NCBI RefSeq assembly: GCF_963662805.1
Contig: NZ_OY759857.1
Location: 62,001 to 126,000 of the forward strand
Length of the DNA stretch: 64,000 nt
Reading direction: 5' to 3'
Source: an uncultured Cohaesibacter sp.
GTDB lineage: Bacteria; Pseudomonadota; Alphaproteobacteria; Rhizobiales; Cohaesibacteraceae
A program made the position numbers and the translations under genes. Shown in pieces: positions 26,732 to 35,609 of this stretch. Each line of letters opens with the position of its first letter. The stretch's first letter is position 1. The notes beneath the pieces are model-generated. The model saw only the letters and a list, made by a program, of their open reading frames with translations. It was not told where the DNA came from and did no database searches.

Positions 26732-27391
26732 TTAACGCGCCCAGCCTTCGTGGATCGCCTTCTTCCATAACGGCCAATTGCCAATAGCATTAGCACAGAC
26801 CTGATAGCCCGCCCCATTGGGATGAAGCCCGTCCCCGCTGGCAAGCGCCGCACCATAGACGGGATCGACGACCAGTGCCGAATAGAGATCGAAGAAGGGG
26901 ATCGATAGCTCATCGCAGATGTCCCGATAGAGCAGGCTGCCCGTCTCGATATCCTCATTGCGGAAGTCGAACTGCATCTGGTTGGCGAGCCGGAACGGCA
27001 TCTTTGCCTCGTTGATGGGAGCCGGTCCGATCACCAGAAGCTGGGCGAGGTCGGACAGCTCTTCAACCAACGCCCGGAAGTTGCGCTCGAGGGCAGCATG
27101 CGGCGTCCGCATTCGTCCCTGATAGTCACCATCGGCAAAGCGCGAGAGATCATTGGCTCCAGTCCCGAGCACAATCAGTGGCCCCATCGACTGCAAAAGA
27201 CGGGCCTCGCACTCGGCCCGCGCCCGTTTGCGGATCTGATTAAGGGTCTGACCCCGAATCCCGAGATTGTAGGCAACAAAGGCATCGAGAGTGCCCTGAT
27301 GGGCGCGCCAGAGACGCCCGGGCCAGCCAAGACCGTCCTCGTCTCCCATTCCTTCCGTCGTGGAAGCACCGATAAAGCAGATCTGCCGCAT
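26732..27391 (-). CDS. SGNH/GDSL-type esterase
   Basis: A 219-residue hydrolase of the SGNH fold. Block I is FIGASTTEGMG (Ser nucleophile in GAST rather than GDSL), block II includes the Gly of GIRGQTLNQI, block III is VLGTGANDLSRF (Asn), and block V is DGLHPNGAGY with catalytic Asp and His. No signal peptide, so cytosolic. Start 27391 places the first beta strand at the N terminus, as usual. It follows the aldo/keto reductase gene by 19 bases on the same strand. Confidence 0.88.
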   Translation of the reverse strand: MRQICFIGASTTEGMGDEDGLGWPGRLWRAHQGTLDAFVAYNLGIRGQTLNQIRKRARAECEARLLQSMGPLIVLGTGANDLSRFADGDYQGRMRTPHAALERNFRALVEELSDLAQLLVIGPAPINEAKMPFRLANQMQFDFRNEDIETGSLLYRDICDELSIPFFDLYSALVVDPVYGAALASGDGLHPNGAGYQVCANAIGNWPLWKKAIHEGWAR

Positions 27392-27410
27392 TGTGTGTCT
27401 TTCAAGGCTT

Positions 27411-28394
27411 TTACGAGAAGCCCACCACCTGATGGGGCACATAAGGCGCTTCGAGCTTCTCGATTTCTTCTGTCGTCAGCTCTATATCAAGCGCCGCTGC
27501 CGCATCGTCAAGATGGTGCAGCTTGGTGGCGCCGACGATCGGGGCAGAAATGACAGACTTGTTGAGCACCCACGCAAGGGCGATCTGTGCCATAGGTACC
27601 CCTCTGGCCTCTGCTACATCGGCCACCGCGTCAACGACATTGCGGTCTGCCTTCTCGGTCTCGGCAAACAGACTGTGGCGCAGCGGATCGGTTTCTGCCC
27701 GCAGCGTGCTTTCCGCATCCCAACGCCGCGTCAATCGCCCACGCGCCATCGGGCTCCACGGAATGACGCCGATCCCCTCGGCCTTGCACAAGGGCAGCAT
27801 TTCACGCTCTTCCTCGCGGTAGATGAGGTTGACGAAATTCTGCATCGAGACGAACCGAGCCCAGCCGTTGGCCTTGGAGGTGGCGAGCATGGTGGCGAAC
27901 TGCCAAGCATACATGGACGACGCGCCGATATAACGGGCCTTGCCAGCCTTGACGACATCATGAAGCGCCTCGAGCGTCTCTTCAATCGGTGTCGAATAGT
28001 CGAAGCGGTGGATCTGATAGAGGTCAACATAATCGGTCTGCAGGCGTCTCAGGGAATTGTCGATTTCCTGCATGATTGCCTTGCGTGACAAACCGGCACC
28101 ATTCGGCCCGGGGTGCATCCGGTGGAACACCTTGGTCGCGATGACCACCTCGTCCCGTTTGGCAAAGTCCTTGAGTGCCCGCCCCGTGATCTCCTCGGAC
28201 ATGCCGCCCGAATACATGTTCGCTGTGTCGAAGAAATTGATCCCCATCTCCAACGCCTTGCGAATATAGGGGCGGCTCTGCTCTTCGTTAAGAGCCCATG
28301 GATGGGTGCTTTTCCCCGGTGTGCCATAGGTCATGCAACCAAGGCAAAGACGGGAAATATCGAGGCCGGTACGGCCGAGTTTTCCATATTTCAT
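27411..28394 (-). CDS. aldo/keto reductase
   Basis: A 327-residue NADPH-dependent aldo/keto reductase resembling the YajO/YakC group. Catalytic tetrad positions are visible: Asp in NFFDTANMYSGG with its Tyr, Lys in VVIATKVFHRM and His in LYQIHRFDY. The C-terminal cofactor loop includes SAPIVGATKLHHLDDA. Cytosolic; likely reduces a small aldehyde or ketone. First of a two-gene unit with the SGNH hydrolase. Confidence 0.92.
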   Translation of the reverse strand: MKYGKLGRTGLDISRLCLGCMTYGTPGKSTHPWALNEEQSRPYIRKALEMGINFFDTANMYSGGMSEEITGRALKDFAKRDEVVIATKVFHRMHPGPNGAGLSRKAIMQEIDNSLRRLQTDYVDLYQIHRFDYSTPIEETLEALHDVVKAGKARYIGASSMYAWQFATMLATSKANGWARFVSMQNFVNLIYREEEREMLPLCKAEGIGVIPWSPMARGRLTRRWDAESTLRAETDPLRHSLFAETEKADRNVVDAVADVAEARGVPMAQIALAWVLNKSVISAPIVGATKLHHLDDAAAALDIELTTEEIEKLEAPYVPHQVVGFS

Positions 28395-28555
28395 GAGAAA
28401 GCTCCTGCTGAAGGATGGTGGTCACAGTCGACAAGGCGACCCAGATGGCAACAGGCTGTGGTAGAGTGCGCCCAACCGCTTGCATTGGCAAAGATCAGAG
28501 TGTCAATTTAGCCGAATTCGACAAAACAAAAAAGCGCCGAAGCAAAGGAAACACC

Positions 28556-28987
28556 ATGGCAAACAGTCCCGAGACAAATGGCCACGAGGCGCAAGGCAAA
28601 TGCCCCTGCGGCAGCGGTGTTGCGCTTGAAGCCTGCTGTGGTCCCTATCTTGATGGCAAGGCACTGCCAGAACGGGCAGAGGCGTTGATGCGGTCGCGCT
28701 ATTCGGCCTTTGCCCTGCAAAGAATTGACTATCTGCGCGAAACTCTCTGGCCCAAATATCAAGCAGGGTTCGATGCCTTTGCCACCGCTCGCTGGGCATC
28801 CGAAAACCGCTGGGTCGGCCTCCAGATCCTCGCGGTCGAGGAGGGGGAGGCGAAGGACCGTCGTGGTACGGTGCTGTTCGAGGCCCGCTATCTTGCCGCG
28901 GGGACATTGCACACCCACCGCGAGAAGAGCCTTTTCAAGAAGAGCAAGGGGCGGTGGTACTATCTTGAAGCCATGCCCGAAACATGA
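28556..28987 (+). CDS. YchJ-like UPF0225 protein with SEC-C motif
   Basis: A 143-residue protein of the YchJ family. It opens with a SEC-C zinc motif, CPCGSGVALEACCGPYLDG (Cys-x-Cys ... Cys-Cys), followed by the family core ALMRSRYSAFALQRIDYL and a second half with the EARYLAAGTLHTHREKS strand and RWYYLEA. AAAGGAA precedes the chosen ATG. Function unknown; SEC-C modules usually mediate metal-dependent protein contacts. Divergent from the aldo/keto reductase. Confidence 0.85.
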   Translation: MANSPETNGHEAQGKCPCGSGVALEACCGPYLDGKALPERAEALMRSRYSAFALQRIDYLRETLWPKYQAGFDAFATARWASENRWVGLQILAVEEGEAKDRRGTVLFEARYLAAGTLHTHREKSLFKKSKGRWYYLEAMPET

Positions 28988-29339
28988 GCGAAATATTAGT
29001 GAAACTTGACATAAGGGTATGTGCTGACTTTTTGAGCTCGTTTAGAGGTCGAGTTGAGGACAACTTCCTGATTTTTCGCGCCAAAATATTCCCCCGTCGA
29101 AGAATGCCGACATATTTCTGGGGATTGCGTCCATGGCCTCTGCCCAAGAGCAGAGTGTCATGAAAAGGTTGTGCGGGTTCGTTAACGTTCCTGCGCTTCA
29201 GGGCTTCCCGGATACTGCCCTCATGCGCACTCCCGAAATGGAAACAACGTCAATCAGCGTCTCGCTGACGGACAGACTTTCCCGCGTTGAAGACGCTCGA
29301 CGCCACGGAGAAATCAATAGTTTGGAGGTTTCAAACACC
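28988..29339. other. intergenic stretch, leader of the nucleotidase gene
   Basis: About 350 bases. An in-frame extension of the nucleotidase reaches 29133 but is not signal-like and has no ribosome-binding site. I see no terminator or RNA gene here. Confidence 0.35.
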
Positions 29340-30947
29340 ATGAATAAATATCTCACCGGGGTCGCTGCCCTGGCTCTGACCGCAGGCTTTGCAGGCACGG
29401 CTCATGCGGATTTTTCTCTTAACATTCTGCATATCAACGATGTGCATTCTCGCATCGAATCCATCAATAAATATGACTCCACCTGCGATGCGGAAACCGA
29501 AGCGGAAGGCAAGTGCTTTGGCGGTATCGCACGCATCAAGACCATGATCGATCAGCGCCGTGGCGAGCTGACCGGTGCGGGCAAGAATTTTCTGGTCATT
29601 GACGCTGGCGACCAGTTTCAGGGCTCGCTCTTCTACTCCACCTACAAAGGCGCTGCGGCTGTCGAATTCATGAACGGCATCGGCTTTGACGTCATGGCCG
29701 TCGGCAACCACGAATTCGACGACGGCCCGCAGACCCTGTCCGACTTTGTCGACAAGGCCGAATTCCCGGTCATCTCCGGCAATATCGATGTCTCCAGCGA
29801 ACCCGCTCTCAAGGGCAAGATCAAGGGTTACATCATCAAGGAAGTCGCAGGCGAGAAGATCGGCCTCGTTTCCACCCTTGCCGAAGACACGGTTGAAACC
29901 TCGTCCCCCGGCGACAAGGTCATCTTCTCCTCGTCCGAAGACTATCTCAAACAGGCCGTTTCGGAGCTGACCGAGCAGGGCGTGAACAAAATCATCGCCG
30001 TGACCCACGAAGGTCTGCCCAAAGACATGGATCTGGCGTCCAAGGTATCGGGCATCGACATCATCGTCGGGGGCCATTCCCACACGCTGCTGTCCAACAC
30101 CGACGAGAAGGCTGCTGGCTCCTATCCGGTGATGGTCAAGAACCCCGATGGCAAGGACGTGCCGATCGTGCAGGCCTATGCCTACTCGAAATATGTCGGT
30201 GACATCGAAGTGACATGGGACGACGCTGGCGAAGTCATCTCCGCCAAGGGCGATCCGATCATTCTCGATAAATCTGTCACCCCTGACGAAGCCTTCCTTG
30301 CGCGCGTCAAGGAACTGGGCGCTCCTATCGAAGAGCTGAAGGTCAAGGTCATCGGTTCTGTCGCCGGTGAAATCGACGGCAGCCGCGACACCTGCCGCGC
30401 CAAGCTTTGCGAAATGGGCGTGCTGGTTTCTGACGCCATGCTAGACCGAGTGAAGGATCAGGGCATTTCCATCGCCATCCAGAACGGTGGTGGTCTGCGA
30501 GCGTCCATCGACGCAGGCGAAGTCACCATGGGTGAAGTCCTGACGGTCCTGCCGTTCCAGAACACCGTTGCCACTTTCCAGCTCAAGGGCGCCGATGTGA
30601 TCGCTGCTCTGGAGAACGGCCTGTCACAGGTCGAAGAGGGCGCAGGTCGCTTCCCGCAGGTCGCTGGTCTCAAATACACCTGGACCAAGAGCAAGCCGGC
30701 AGGCGAGCGCGTCGTCTCGGCAGAAGTCATGATGGACGGTGCCTGGGCTTCGCTCGATCCTGAAGCCACCTATGGCGTTGTTTCCAACAACTACATGCGC
30801 TCGGGCGGCGACGGCTACAAGGTCTTCGCGACCAACGGTATGAATGCCTATGACTACGGCCCGAACCTCGAGAATGTCGTTGCCGACTACATCGCAGCAC
30901 ATCCGGACTACAAACCCGAACTCGACGACCGCATCACCGAAGAATAA
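29340..30947 (+). CDS. secreted 5'-nucleotidase/2',3'-cyclic phosphodiesterase
   Basis: A 535-residue UshA-like metallophosphoesterase. The chosen ATG follows GGAGG and starts a signal peptide (KYLTGVAALALTAGFAGTAHA). The N-terminal catalytic domain has ILHINDVHSR, DAGDQFQGS, AVGNHEFDDGP, AVTHEG and IDIIVGGHSHTLL, the full two-metal set. The C-terminal domain carries IAIQNGGGLRASI and the VVSNNYMRSGGDGY substrate stack. It should release phosphate from extracellular nucleotides in the periplasm. Single gene, ended by a strong terminator. Confidence 0.94.
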   Translation: MNKYLTGVAALALTAGFAGTAHADFSLNILHINDVHSRIESINKYDSTCDAETEAEGKCFGGIARIKTMIDQRRGELTGAGKNFLVIDAGDQFQGSLFYSTYKGAAAVEFMNGIGFDVMAVGNHEFDDGPQTLSDFVDKAEFPVISGNIDVSSEPALKGKIKGYIIKEVAGEKIGLVSTLAEDTVETSSPGDKVIFSSSEDYLKQAVSELTEQGVNKIIAVTHEGLPKDMDLASKVSGIDIIVGGHSHTLLSNTDEKAAGSYPVMVKNPDGKDVPIVQAYAYSKYVGDIEVTWDDAGEVISAKGDPIILDKSVTPDEAFLARVKELGAPIEELKVKVIGSVAGEIDGSRDTCRAKLCEMGVLVSDAMLDRVKDQGISIAIQNGGGLRASIDAGEVTMGEVLTVLPFQNTVATFQLKGADVIAALENGLSQVEEGAGRFPQVAGLKYTWTKSKPAGERVVSAEVMMDGAWASLDPEATYGVVSNNYMRSGGDGYKVFATNGMNAYDYGPNLENVVADYIAAHPDYKPELDDRITEE

Positions 30948-30973
30948 CCGGTCATCCCGTTCGTGACAGAATC

Positions 30974-31006
30974 AAACCCGGCAGGCGCAACCCTGCCGGG
31001 TTTTCT
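30974..31006 (+). terminator. intrinsic terminator of the 5'-nucleotidase gene
   Basis: AAACCCGGCAGG / CCCTGCCGGGTTTT stem-loop with a 5-base loop and T run, 27 bases after the stop codon. Confidence 0.92.
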
Positions 31007-31124
31007 GTTTCATGGGGACGAAAGAAAGAATATTGTAAGAGTTGGATCATGACCGTTTGGTCAAATTGATCATCGCTCAAGATGTGATTTAACAATCTGG
31101 GAAGTTATATATTTGGAGTGCAAA

Positions 31125-31493
31125 ATGTTTCATATTTTCAATGGATTGAGAGTTCTGACAATCCCTGTCATGTCTGTCCTTCTTGTGAGTGCTGTTCCGG
31201 TCTTGGCAAAGGATTTTCCATACAGGCAAACGGTCTCCCTGAAGGTTGGGCAGTCTGTCATTCTGAAGGGCGTTCGCAACCAATGCAGCAAGGACAAGGC
31301 GCCAAGTTGGGGCAGCCTGACCAAAATGCCCAAATTGAAAACCGGTGTGCTCACGGACGGGGGCACCGGCACGATGATCAGCAAGACATGCAACGGACGT
31401 GTGGCCGCCCGCGCGATCAAATTCAAGGCGACCAAGCCCGGCTCTGAAAAAGTGAACATATACAAGGATGCATTTCGGATCACCGTGAAATAG
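31125..31493 (+). CDS. small secreted protein, unknown
   Basis: 122 residues. ATG 31125 follows TTGGAG and a signal peptide is clear (LRVLTIPVMSVLLVSAVPVLA, cut near AKDFP). The mature part, about 92 residues, is basic and rich in beta-forming residues, with two cysteines (NQCSKDK and KTCNGR) that could form a disulfide, and ends in DAFRITVK. I do not recognise the family; it resembles small periplasmic beta-sandwich proteins in pattern only. AT-rich upstream, single gene. Confidence 0.65.
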   Translation: MFHIFNGLRVLTIPVMSVLLVSAVPVLAKDFPYRQTVSLKVGQSVILKGVRNQCSKDKAPSWGSLTKMPKLKTGVLTDGGTGTMISKTCNGRVAARAIKFKATKPGSEKVNIYKDAFRITVK

Positions 31494-31710
31494 ACAGGCG
31501 GCTCGATGAACAGGGCGACAGGCATCCATAGACATCCTGTGCGGATGCCTGCGTCCGAATTACTCGCTCAAATAGGCGATTTGTCATGCAAAACACTCAG
31601 TGGTGCGCGTCGAGCGATCAGAAAAGTGGATAGCTTTGATATTTGGTGAGAAATCGTCAGCCATTGTTGCATTTGAATGACGTTCGGAGTATGCACGTCT
31701 CCAACGGCAA

Positions 31711-31787
31711 CGGAGTGTAGCTCAGCCTGGTAGAGCACTGCCTTCGGGAGGCAGGGGCCGGAGGTTCGAATCCTCTCACTCCGACCA
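31711..31787 (+). tRNA. tRNA-Pro (anticodon CGG)
   Basis: Full cloverleaf: acceptor CGGAGTG/CACTCCG, D arm GCTC..GAGC, anticodon stem CTGCC/GGCAG with loop TTCGGGA (anticodon CGG), T arm GGAGG-TTCGAAT-CCTCT, discriminator A and an encoded CCA. It reads CCG proline codons. The 3' end borders an unusual stretch with a degenerate gene, as is common where elements integrate. Confidence 0.95.
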
Positions 31788-32021
31788 ACCTTTTCAATAG
31801 GTTAGGTCTTTCCCCTTTGGGTGAAAAACAAAAAACTCACCAAAAACTCACCAGAAGTATTTCGTGCAAAAGAGCCACACCAGTGCGTAGTCGATTTTGT
31901 GTGGAAAAGGGTATGCGCGAGAGCCGCAAGCTCGGGAAGCGAGCCTGCAGTCTCTCTCGGCGTCTGATTAGTACGCCAGCATTTCCTTGACGATTTTATC
32001 TCCTGCCAGGGAAGTTGGATA
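31788..32021. other. AT-richer DNA downstream of tRNA-Pro
   Basis: No gene seen. It contains a tandem pair of the 11-mer AAAAACTCACC (31831-31852). No second copy of the tRNA 3' end was noticed nearby, so an attachment site is not demonstrated. Confidence 0.35.
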
Positions 32022-32602
32022 TTAGGTTGGCCAGTTGGTAACTTCCTTCAGCAATTCTGCCCGATCATTGCCCCAGTAGAGATGATAACGGTCTGTATCC
32101 GCCGGAGCGCTGCGGTGATCACTAAAGTGAATCAACCGAGGAGTCTCACTGTCTCCTTCTGTTTTCGCAAAGATAGACCCGACGCCTTGATTGCCCTGCT
32201 TGTAGATCAGTATTTAGGCATGTACCTTTCCTCGGGTGTTTTCCAGTGAAGGAAATAATCGAGCGGATCCTGTGTGCCAAGAACCTCACGAGCGACGTTC
32301 ACACGCTCTCTGACCCTGTTTCCCTGGTCTTCTGGTAGCGACGATGCCTTCTGTTCAAGTTGCTTAAAGAACTGCTCAATTTGCTGCACTCTCGCCCAAC
32401 CTTCGATAATTTTTTGAAGATCAATATCGCTGTCTACGATTGATTTTTCTACAGCACGTCTGTCGTCTTCACGTCGGGATTTTTCCCATCGTTCCTCCCA
32501 CTCTCGTCGTCTTGTTTCTGCTGCGCGGTCAGCCTTCTCTCTTTCTCGCGTGAGGGTGATCACCTGCAGAGAACAACCGGCCCAACCAACAGCAGGTCTC
32601 AC
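32022..32602 (-). pseudogene. unknown helical protein, frameshifted; possible element remnant
   Basis: Two overlapping frames. The first (from 32602) encodes 131 residues with a long, highly charged, probably coiled-coil stretch (Arg/Glu-rich, about residues 18-60) and ends ...TPEERYMPKY. The second, 32025-32213, is open for 63 codons with no usable start and reads LIYKQGNQGVGSIFAKTEG onward to ...EVTNWPT. Adding one base near 32208-32211 fuses them into about 193 residues. No family recognised. Base composition is lower in GC than the neighbouring genes and it sits just past tRNA-Pro, so decayed foreign DNA is plausible. Confidence 0.4.
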
Positions 32603-32820
32603 GCAATTGATACCCTGTCAGTGCCGCAAAAAATCGGAATGCCCGAGATGTGGAAGCTTATGGCAACCACATGCTGCAATCGCAACGAATGACGGCAAAG
32701 CTGTAGGAGCGCTTGATCTTGTCAGCGACTGATATGAGCTTCGTCAGGAAAGGCAGAAAGTGTCGTCATCAAAATAACGAATGGCCCGTATCCATTCGGA
32801 TCATGATGGTTCGAGCCGGA

Positions 32821-33837
32821 CTACTCAAGAAACTTCAGGATGTCGTCGTGCAGTTGTTTTGAAACCTCGACATAACCCCGCTCGAGATTACGTGCTCTGG
32901 CGGCATAGCGGCGCTGCGAGGGCAGGCGGGCGCCCTGATCGATAATATCCGAGAAGAGGCGCTCGGCTCTTGCGTCGTTCTCCTCCATGCGAGCGCCATT
33001 GAACTGGGCAAGGTCGAACGCAAGGATCACTTCGCCATGATAGGGCGCACCACCGAGGCCAGCGGCATGTTCCATGCTTTCCAAGCTGGTCAGATCGTCG
33101 ATCAGCGGGCCGGCGAGCAGTTCGACCATGATCGAAAGCGCCGAACCCTTATAGCCGCCAAACGTCAGCATTGCTCCGTCCATGGCGGCTTGCGGATCTG
33201 TTGTCGGTTTACCGTCCCGGTCGACTGCCACGCCGTCAGGCAGTGGTTTGCCTGCGCGTCGGTAGAGCTCGATTTCGCCGCGGGCAAACGCGCTTGTGGC
33301 AAAATCAAAAGTGAAGGGATTCTGCCCCGGTCTTGGCCAACTGAAGGCGATCGGATTGGTCCCGAGGCTTCCTCGCTTTCCGCCAGCCGGCGCAACCCAG
33401 GAATGGCTGGGCACCATGGCCATGGCGGCAAGACCCTCTGAGGCCAGCCGTTCCACTTCCGGCCACAGCGCCGAGAAATGATAGCAATTGTTGATTGCCA
33501 GCGCCGCGATGCCATGCTGTCTTGCCTTGTTGATCAGCTCGGGCAGCGCTTTCTCGACGGCGAGAAGCGACATGGCATTGCAGGCGTCGGCCTTGACAAT
33601 GGCGTTGGACGAGGGAGCGATGACCGGCTCTGCATTGCCATCGATCTTGCCGTTGCGCATGGTGTCGATACACATGAGCAAACGGAACAGACCGTGTGAC
33701 TGGCAATCATCCAACTGGCATGTATAGAGCATGTGCGCAATCGCGCTGACGTGGGCCTCGCCATAGCCATTGTGGCGCAAAACCTTCTCGCACAATGGCT
33801 TGATCTCATCGAGGGCGAGTTGCACAGTTTCAGTCAT
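32821..33837 (-). CDS. Ldh family (malate/L-lactate dehydrogenase-type) oxidoreductase
   Basis: A 338-residue NAD(P)H-dependent reductase of the LDH2/MDH2 family, which includes Delta1-piperideine-2-carboxylate reductase, ureidoglycolate and sulfolactate dehydrogenases. Family features: an N-terminal helical part with QSHGLFRL, the NNCYHFSALWPEV region with catalytic His, PAGGKRGSLGTNPIAFSWP and the GGYKGSALSIMVELLAG cofactor loop. Last gene in the direction of the minus-strand amino acid cluster, about 110 bases after the aminotransferase. A role in reducing an imino or oxo acid made by the aminotransferase is inference. Confidence 0.88.
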   Translation of the reverse strand: MTETVQLALDEIKPLCEKVLRHNGYGEAHVSAIAHMLYTCQLDDCQSHGLFRLLMCIDTMRNGKIDGNAEPVIAPSSNAIVKADACNAMSLLAVEKALPELINKARQHGIAALAINNCYHFSALWPEVERLASEGLAAMAMVPSHSWVAPAGGKRGSLGTNPIAFSWPRPGQNPFTFDFATSAFARGEIELYRRAGKPLPDGVAVDRDGKPTTDPQAAMDGAMLTFGGYKGSALSIMVELLAGPLIDDLTSLESMEHAAGLGGAPYHGEVILAFDLAQFNGARMEENDARAERLFSDIIDQGARLPSQRRYAARARNLERGYVEVSKQLHDDILKFLE

Positions 33838-33945
33838 TCTCAAACATTCTTTCTTTTATTCTATCACCAAGCGGCAGGACGCACCGCCCGGGATTTCTTG
33901 CTCAATCTCGCTCAATCTCGAGCAACCTTGCCACAAACCCGAACG

Positions 33946-34866
33946 TCACTTCACATTGTCCATGACGAGTTGCTTGTAGAGATCCCGGATCCTGCGCGTG
34001 ACCGGACCGGCTCCCTTGTCGCCAATGGGTTTGCCGTCAATCTCGGCCACCGGGGTCTGGGCTCCGAACGTACCCGTCAGAAAAGCCTCATCGGCACTGA
34101 CCGCCTCATAGAGCGAGTAATTCTTCTCATAGACGGGAATGTCGTTTGCCTTGCAGACATCGATCACCTTCTGACGCGTCACGCCATTCATGCAATAATC
34201 GCCGGTCGATGTCCAAACTTCTCCCTTGCGGACGATGAAAAAGTTGCAGGCGTTGGTGGTATTCACAAAGCCATGGGGATCAAGCATGAGCGCTTCGTCC
34301 GCTCCGGCCTGTTCGGCCTGCAGGCAGCCGAGCACGCAATTCAGCTTCGAGTGGCTGTTGTATTTGGCATCCTGGCTCATGGGTAGCCCGCGCACCTGTG
34401 GCACGGTTGCGAGACGAATGCCGGTATTGAGCAATCGATCAACCGGCTTGGAATGCTCCATGATGATGACGACCGTCGGGCCCCAACGGGAGAGGGAAGG
34501 GTGCTGAAACGGCTTTGCCTTGCGGCCGCGCGTGATCATCAGGCGGCAATGGACATCATTGGTCATGCCATTGGCATCGGCGGTCTTTTTGAGAGCCGCC
34601 GCAACCTCTTCGCGGGTCATGCCGATGTCGAGACTCACCGATTTGCAGCTGTCAAACAGCCGGTCCATATGGTCATCGAAGAAAGCCCATTTGCCGTTAT
34701 AAAGGCGCATGCCTTCCCACATGCCATCACCGAGCAGAAAGCCGGAATCATAGACCGACACCTTTGCCTCGTCGCGATGCACCAGATCCCCGTTCACATA
34801 GATCAGGATGTCCTTGTTGCGCTCATCTTCTTCGGCGTCGTGGGTGGTGTGATTGTCCAAGTTCAT
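33946..34866 (-). CDS. class IV aminotransferase (BCAT/D-amino acid type)
   Basis: A 306-residue PLP fold type IV aminotransferase. Seen: VYDSGFLLGDGMWEGMRLYNG near the N terminus, the phosphate and substrate regions RLMITRGRK and PQVRGLPMSQDAKYN, the PLP Lys in the YNSHSKLNCVLG segment, and DEALMLDPHGFVNTTNACN. Length and pattern fit branched-chain or D-amino acid transaminases; the amino acid cannot be fixed. It begins 5 bases after the transporter ATPase gene, so it is likely cotranscribed and may act on the imported amino acid. Confidence 0.88.
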   Translation of the reverse strand: MNLDNHTTHDAEEDERNKDILIYVNGDLVHRDEAKVSVYDSGFLLGDGMWEGMRLYNGKWAFFDDHMDRLFDSCKSVSLDIGMTREEVAAALKKTADANGMTNDVHCRLMITRGRKAKPFQHPSLSRWGPTVVIIMEHSKPVDRLLNTGIRLATVPQVRGLPMSQDAKYNSHSKLNCVLGCLQAEQAGADEALMLDPHGFVNTTNACNFFIVRKGEVWTSTGDYCMNGVTRQKVIDVCKANDIPVYEKNYSLYEAVSADEAFLTGTFGAQTPVAEIDGKPIGDKGAGPVTRRIRDLYKQLVMDNVK

Positions 34867-34871
34867 TCGTC

Positions 34872-35609
34872 TTACCTTTCCACGGCACTAAAGAAATCGC
34901 GGGTTATCTGATGCTTCGGGTTGCTGAACATCTGGTCGGGCGGGCCACTTTCGATGATCGATCCATCGGCCATGAAGATCACTTCATCGGCGACAGCTCG
35001 GGCAAACCCCATTTCGTGCGTGACGCAGACAATAGTCATGTCGTCCCGCGCCAGAGCCTGCATCGTGTCGAGCACCTCTGCAATCATCTCCGGATCGAGC
35101 GCCGATGTCGGCTCGTCAAACAGCATCACCTCGGGCTTGAGGCAAAGCGCCCGCGCCAGCGCCACGCGCTGCTGTTGGCCGCCGGACAGCTGATCCGGGT
35201 ATTTCTCGGCGTGCTCTTCCACATGCATGCGCTGCAGTTGCTGAAAGGCTTCGTCAGTTGCCTTGTCCCGCTTCGTTCCAAGGCTGCGGATCTGCGGCAG
35301 GATGCAGTTTTCGAGCACGCTCATGTGGGGGAACAGGTTGAAGCTCTGAAATACCATGCCAACCCGCTTGCGCACTGCCAGCAGTTGCGTGGAATCGTCG
35401 CCAATCTCGAAGTCGAGAACCTTGAGGGTACCGGATGTGAGCTCCTCAAGGCCATTCATGCAGCGAATGAGCGTTGACTTGCCCGAGCCGGAGGGCCCGC
35501 AGATCACCACAGTCTTTCCCTCCTCAATGCGCAGATCGATGTCTTTGAGGGCATGATAGCCATCGTAGAACTTGTTCAGTCCCTCGATTGTGATTGCAGC
35601 TTTAGCCAT
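34872..35609 (-). CDS. aapP: polar amino acid ABC transporter ATP-binding protein
   Basis: A 245-residue ATPase of the GlnQ/AapP family. Walker A GPSGSGKSTLIRC, signature LSGGQQQRVALARAL, Walker B EVMLFDEPTSALDP and the H-loop VCVTHEMGFARAV are intact. It overlaps the permease gene upstream by 8 bases. Powers import with the two permeases and binding protein encoded just upstream. Confidence 0.93.
   Translation of the reverse strand: MAKAAITIEGLNKFYDGYHALKDIDLRIEEGKTVVICGPSGSGKSTLIRCMNGLEELTSGTLKVLDFEIGDDSTQLLAVRKRVGMVFQSFNLFPHMSVLENCILPQIRSLGTKRDKATDEAFQQLQRMHVEEHAEKYPDQLSGGQQQRVALARALCLKPEVMLFDEPTSALDPEMIAEVLDTMQALARDDMTIVCVTHEMGFARAVADEVIFMADGSIIESGPPDQMFSNPKHQITRDFFSAVER

Noticed and set aside
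29133..29339. An N-terminal extension of the 5'-nucleotidase.
   Set aside because: The extension would bury the signal peptide; ATG 29340 follows GGAGG and starts the signal directly.
31831..31852. Tandem AAAAACTCACC as a possible attachment core or CRISPR-like repeat.
   Set aside because: Only two adjacent copies, no spacer, and no match to the tRNA 3' end.
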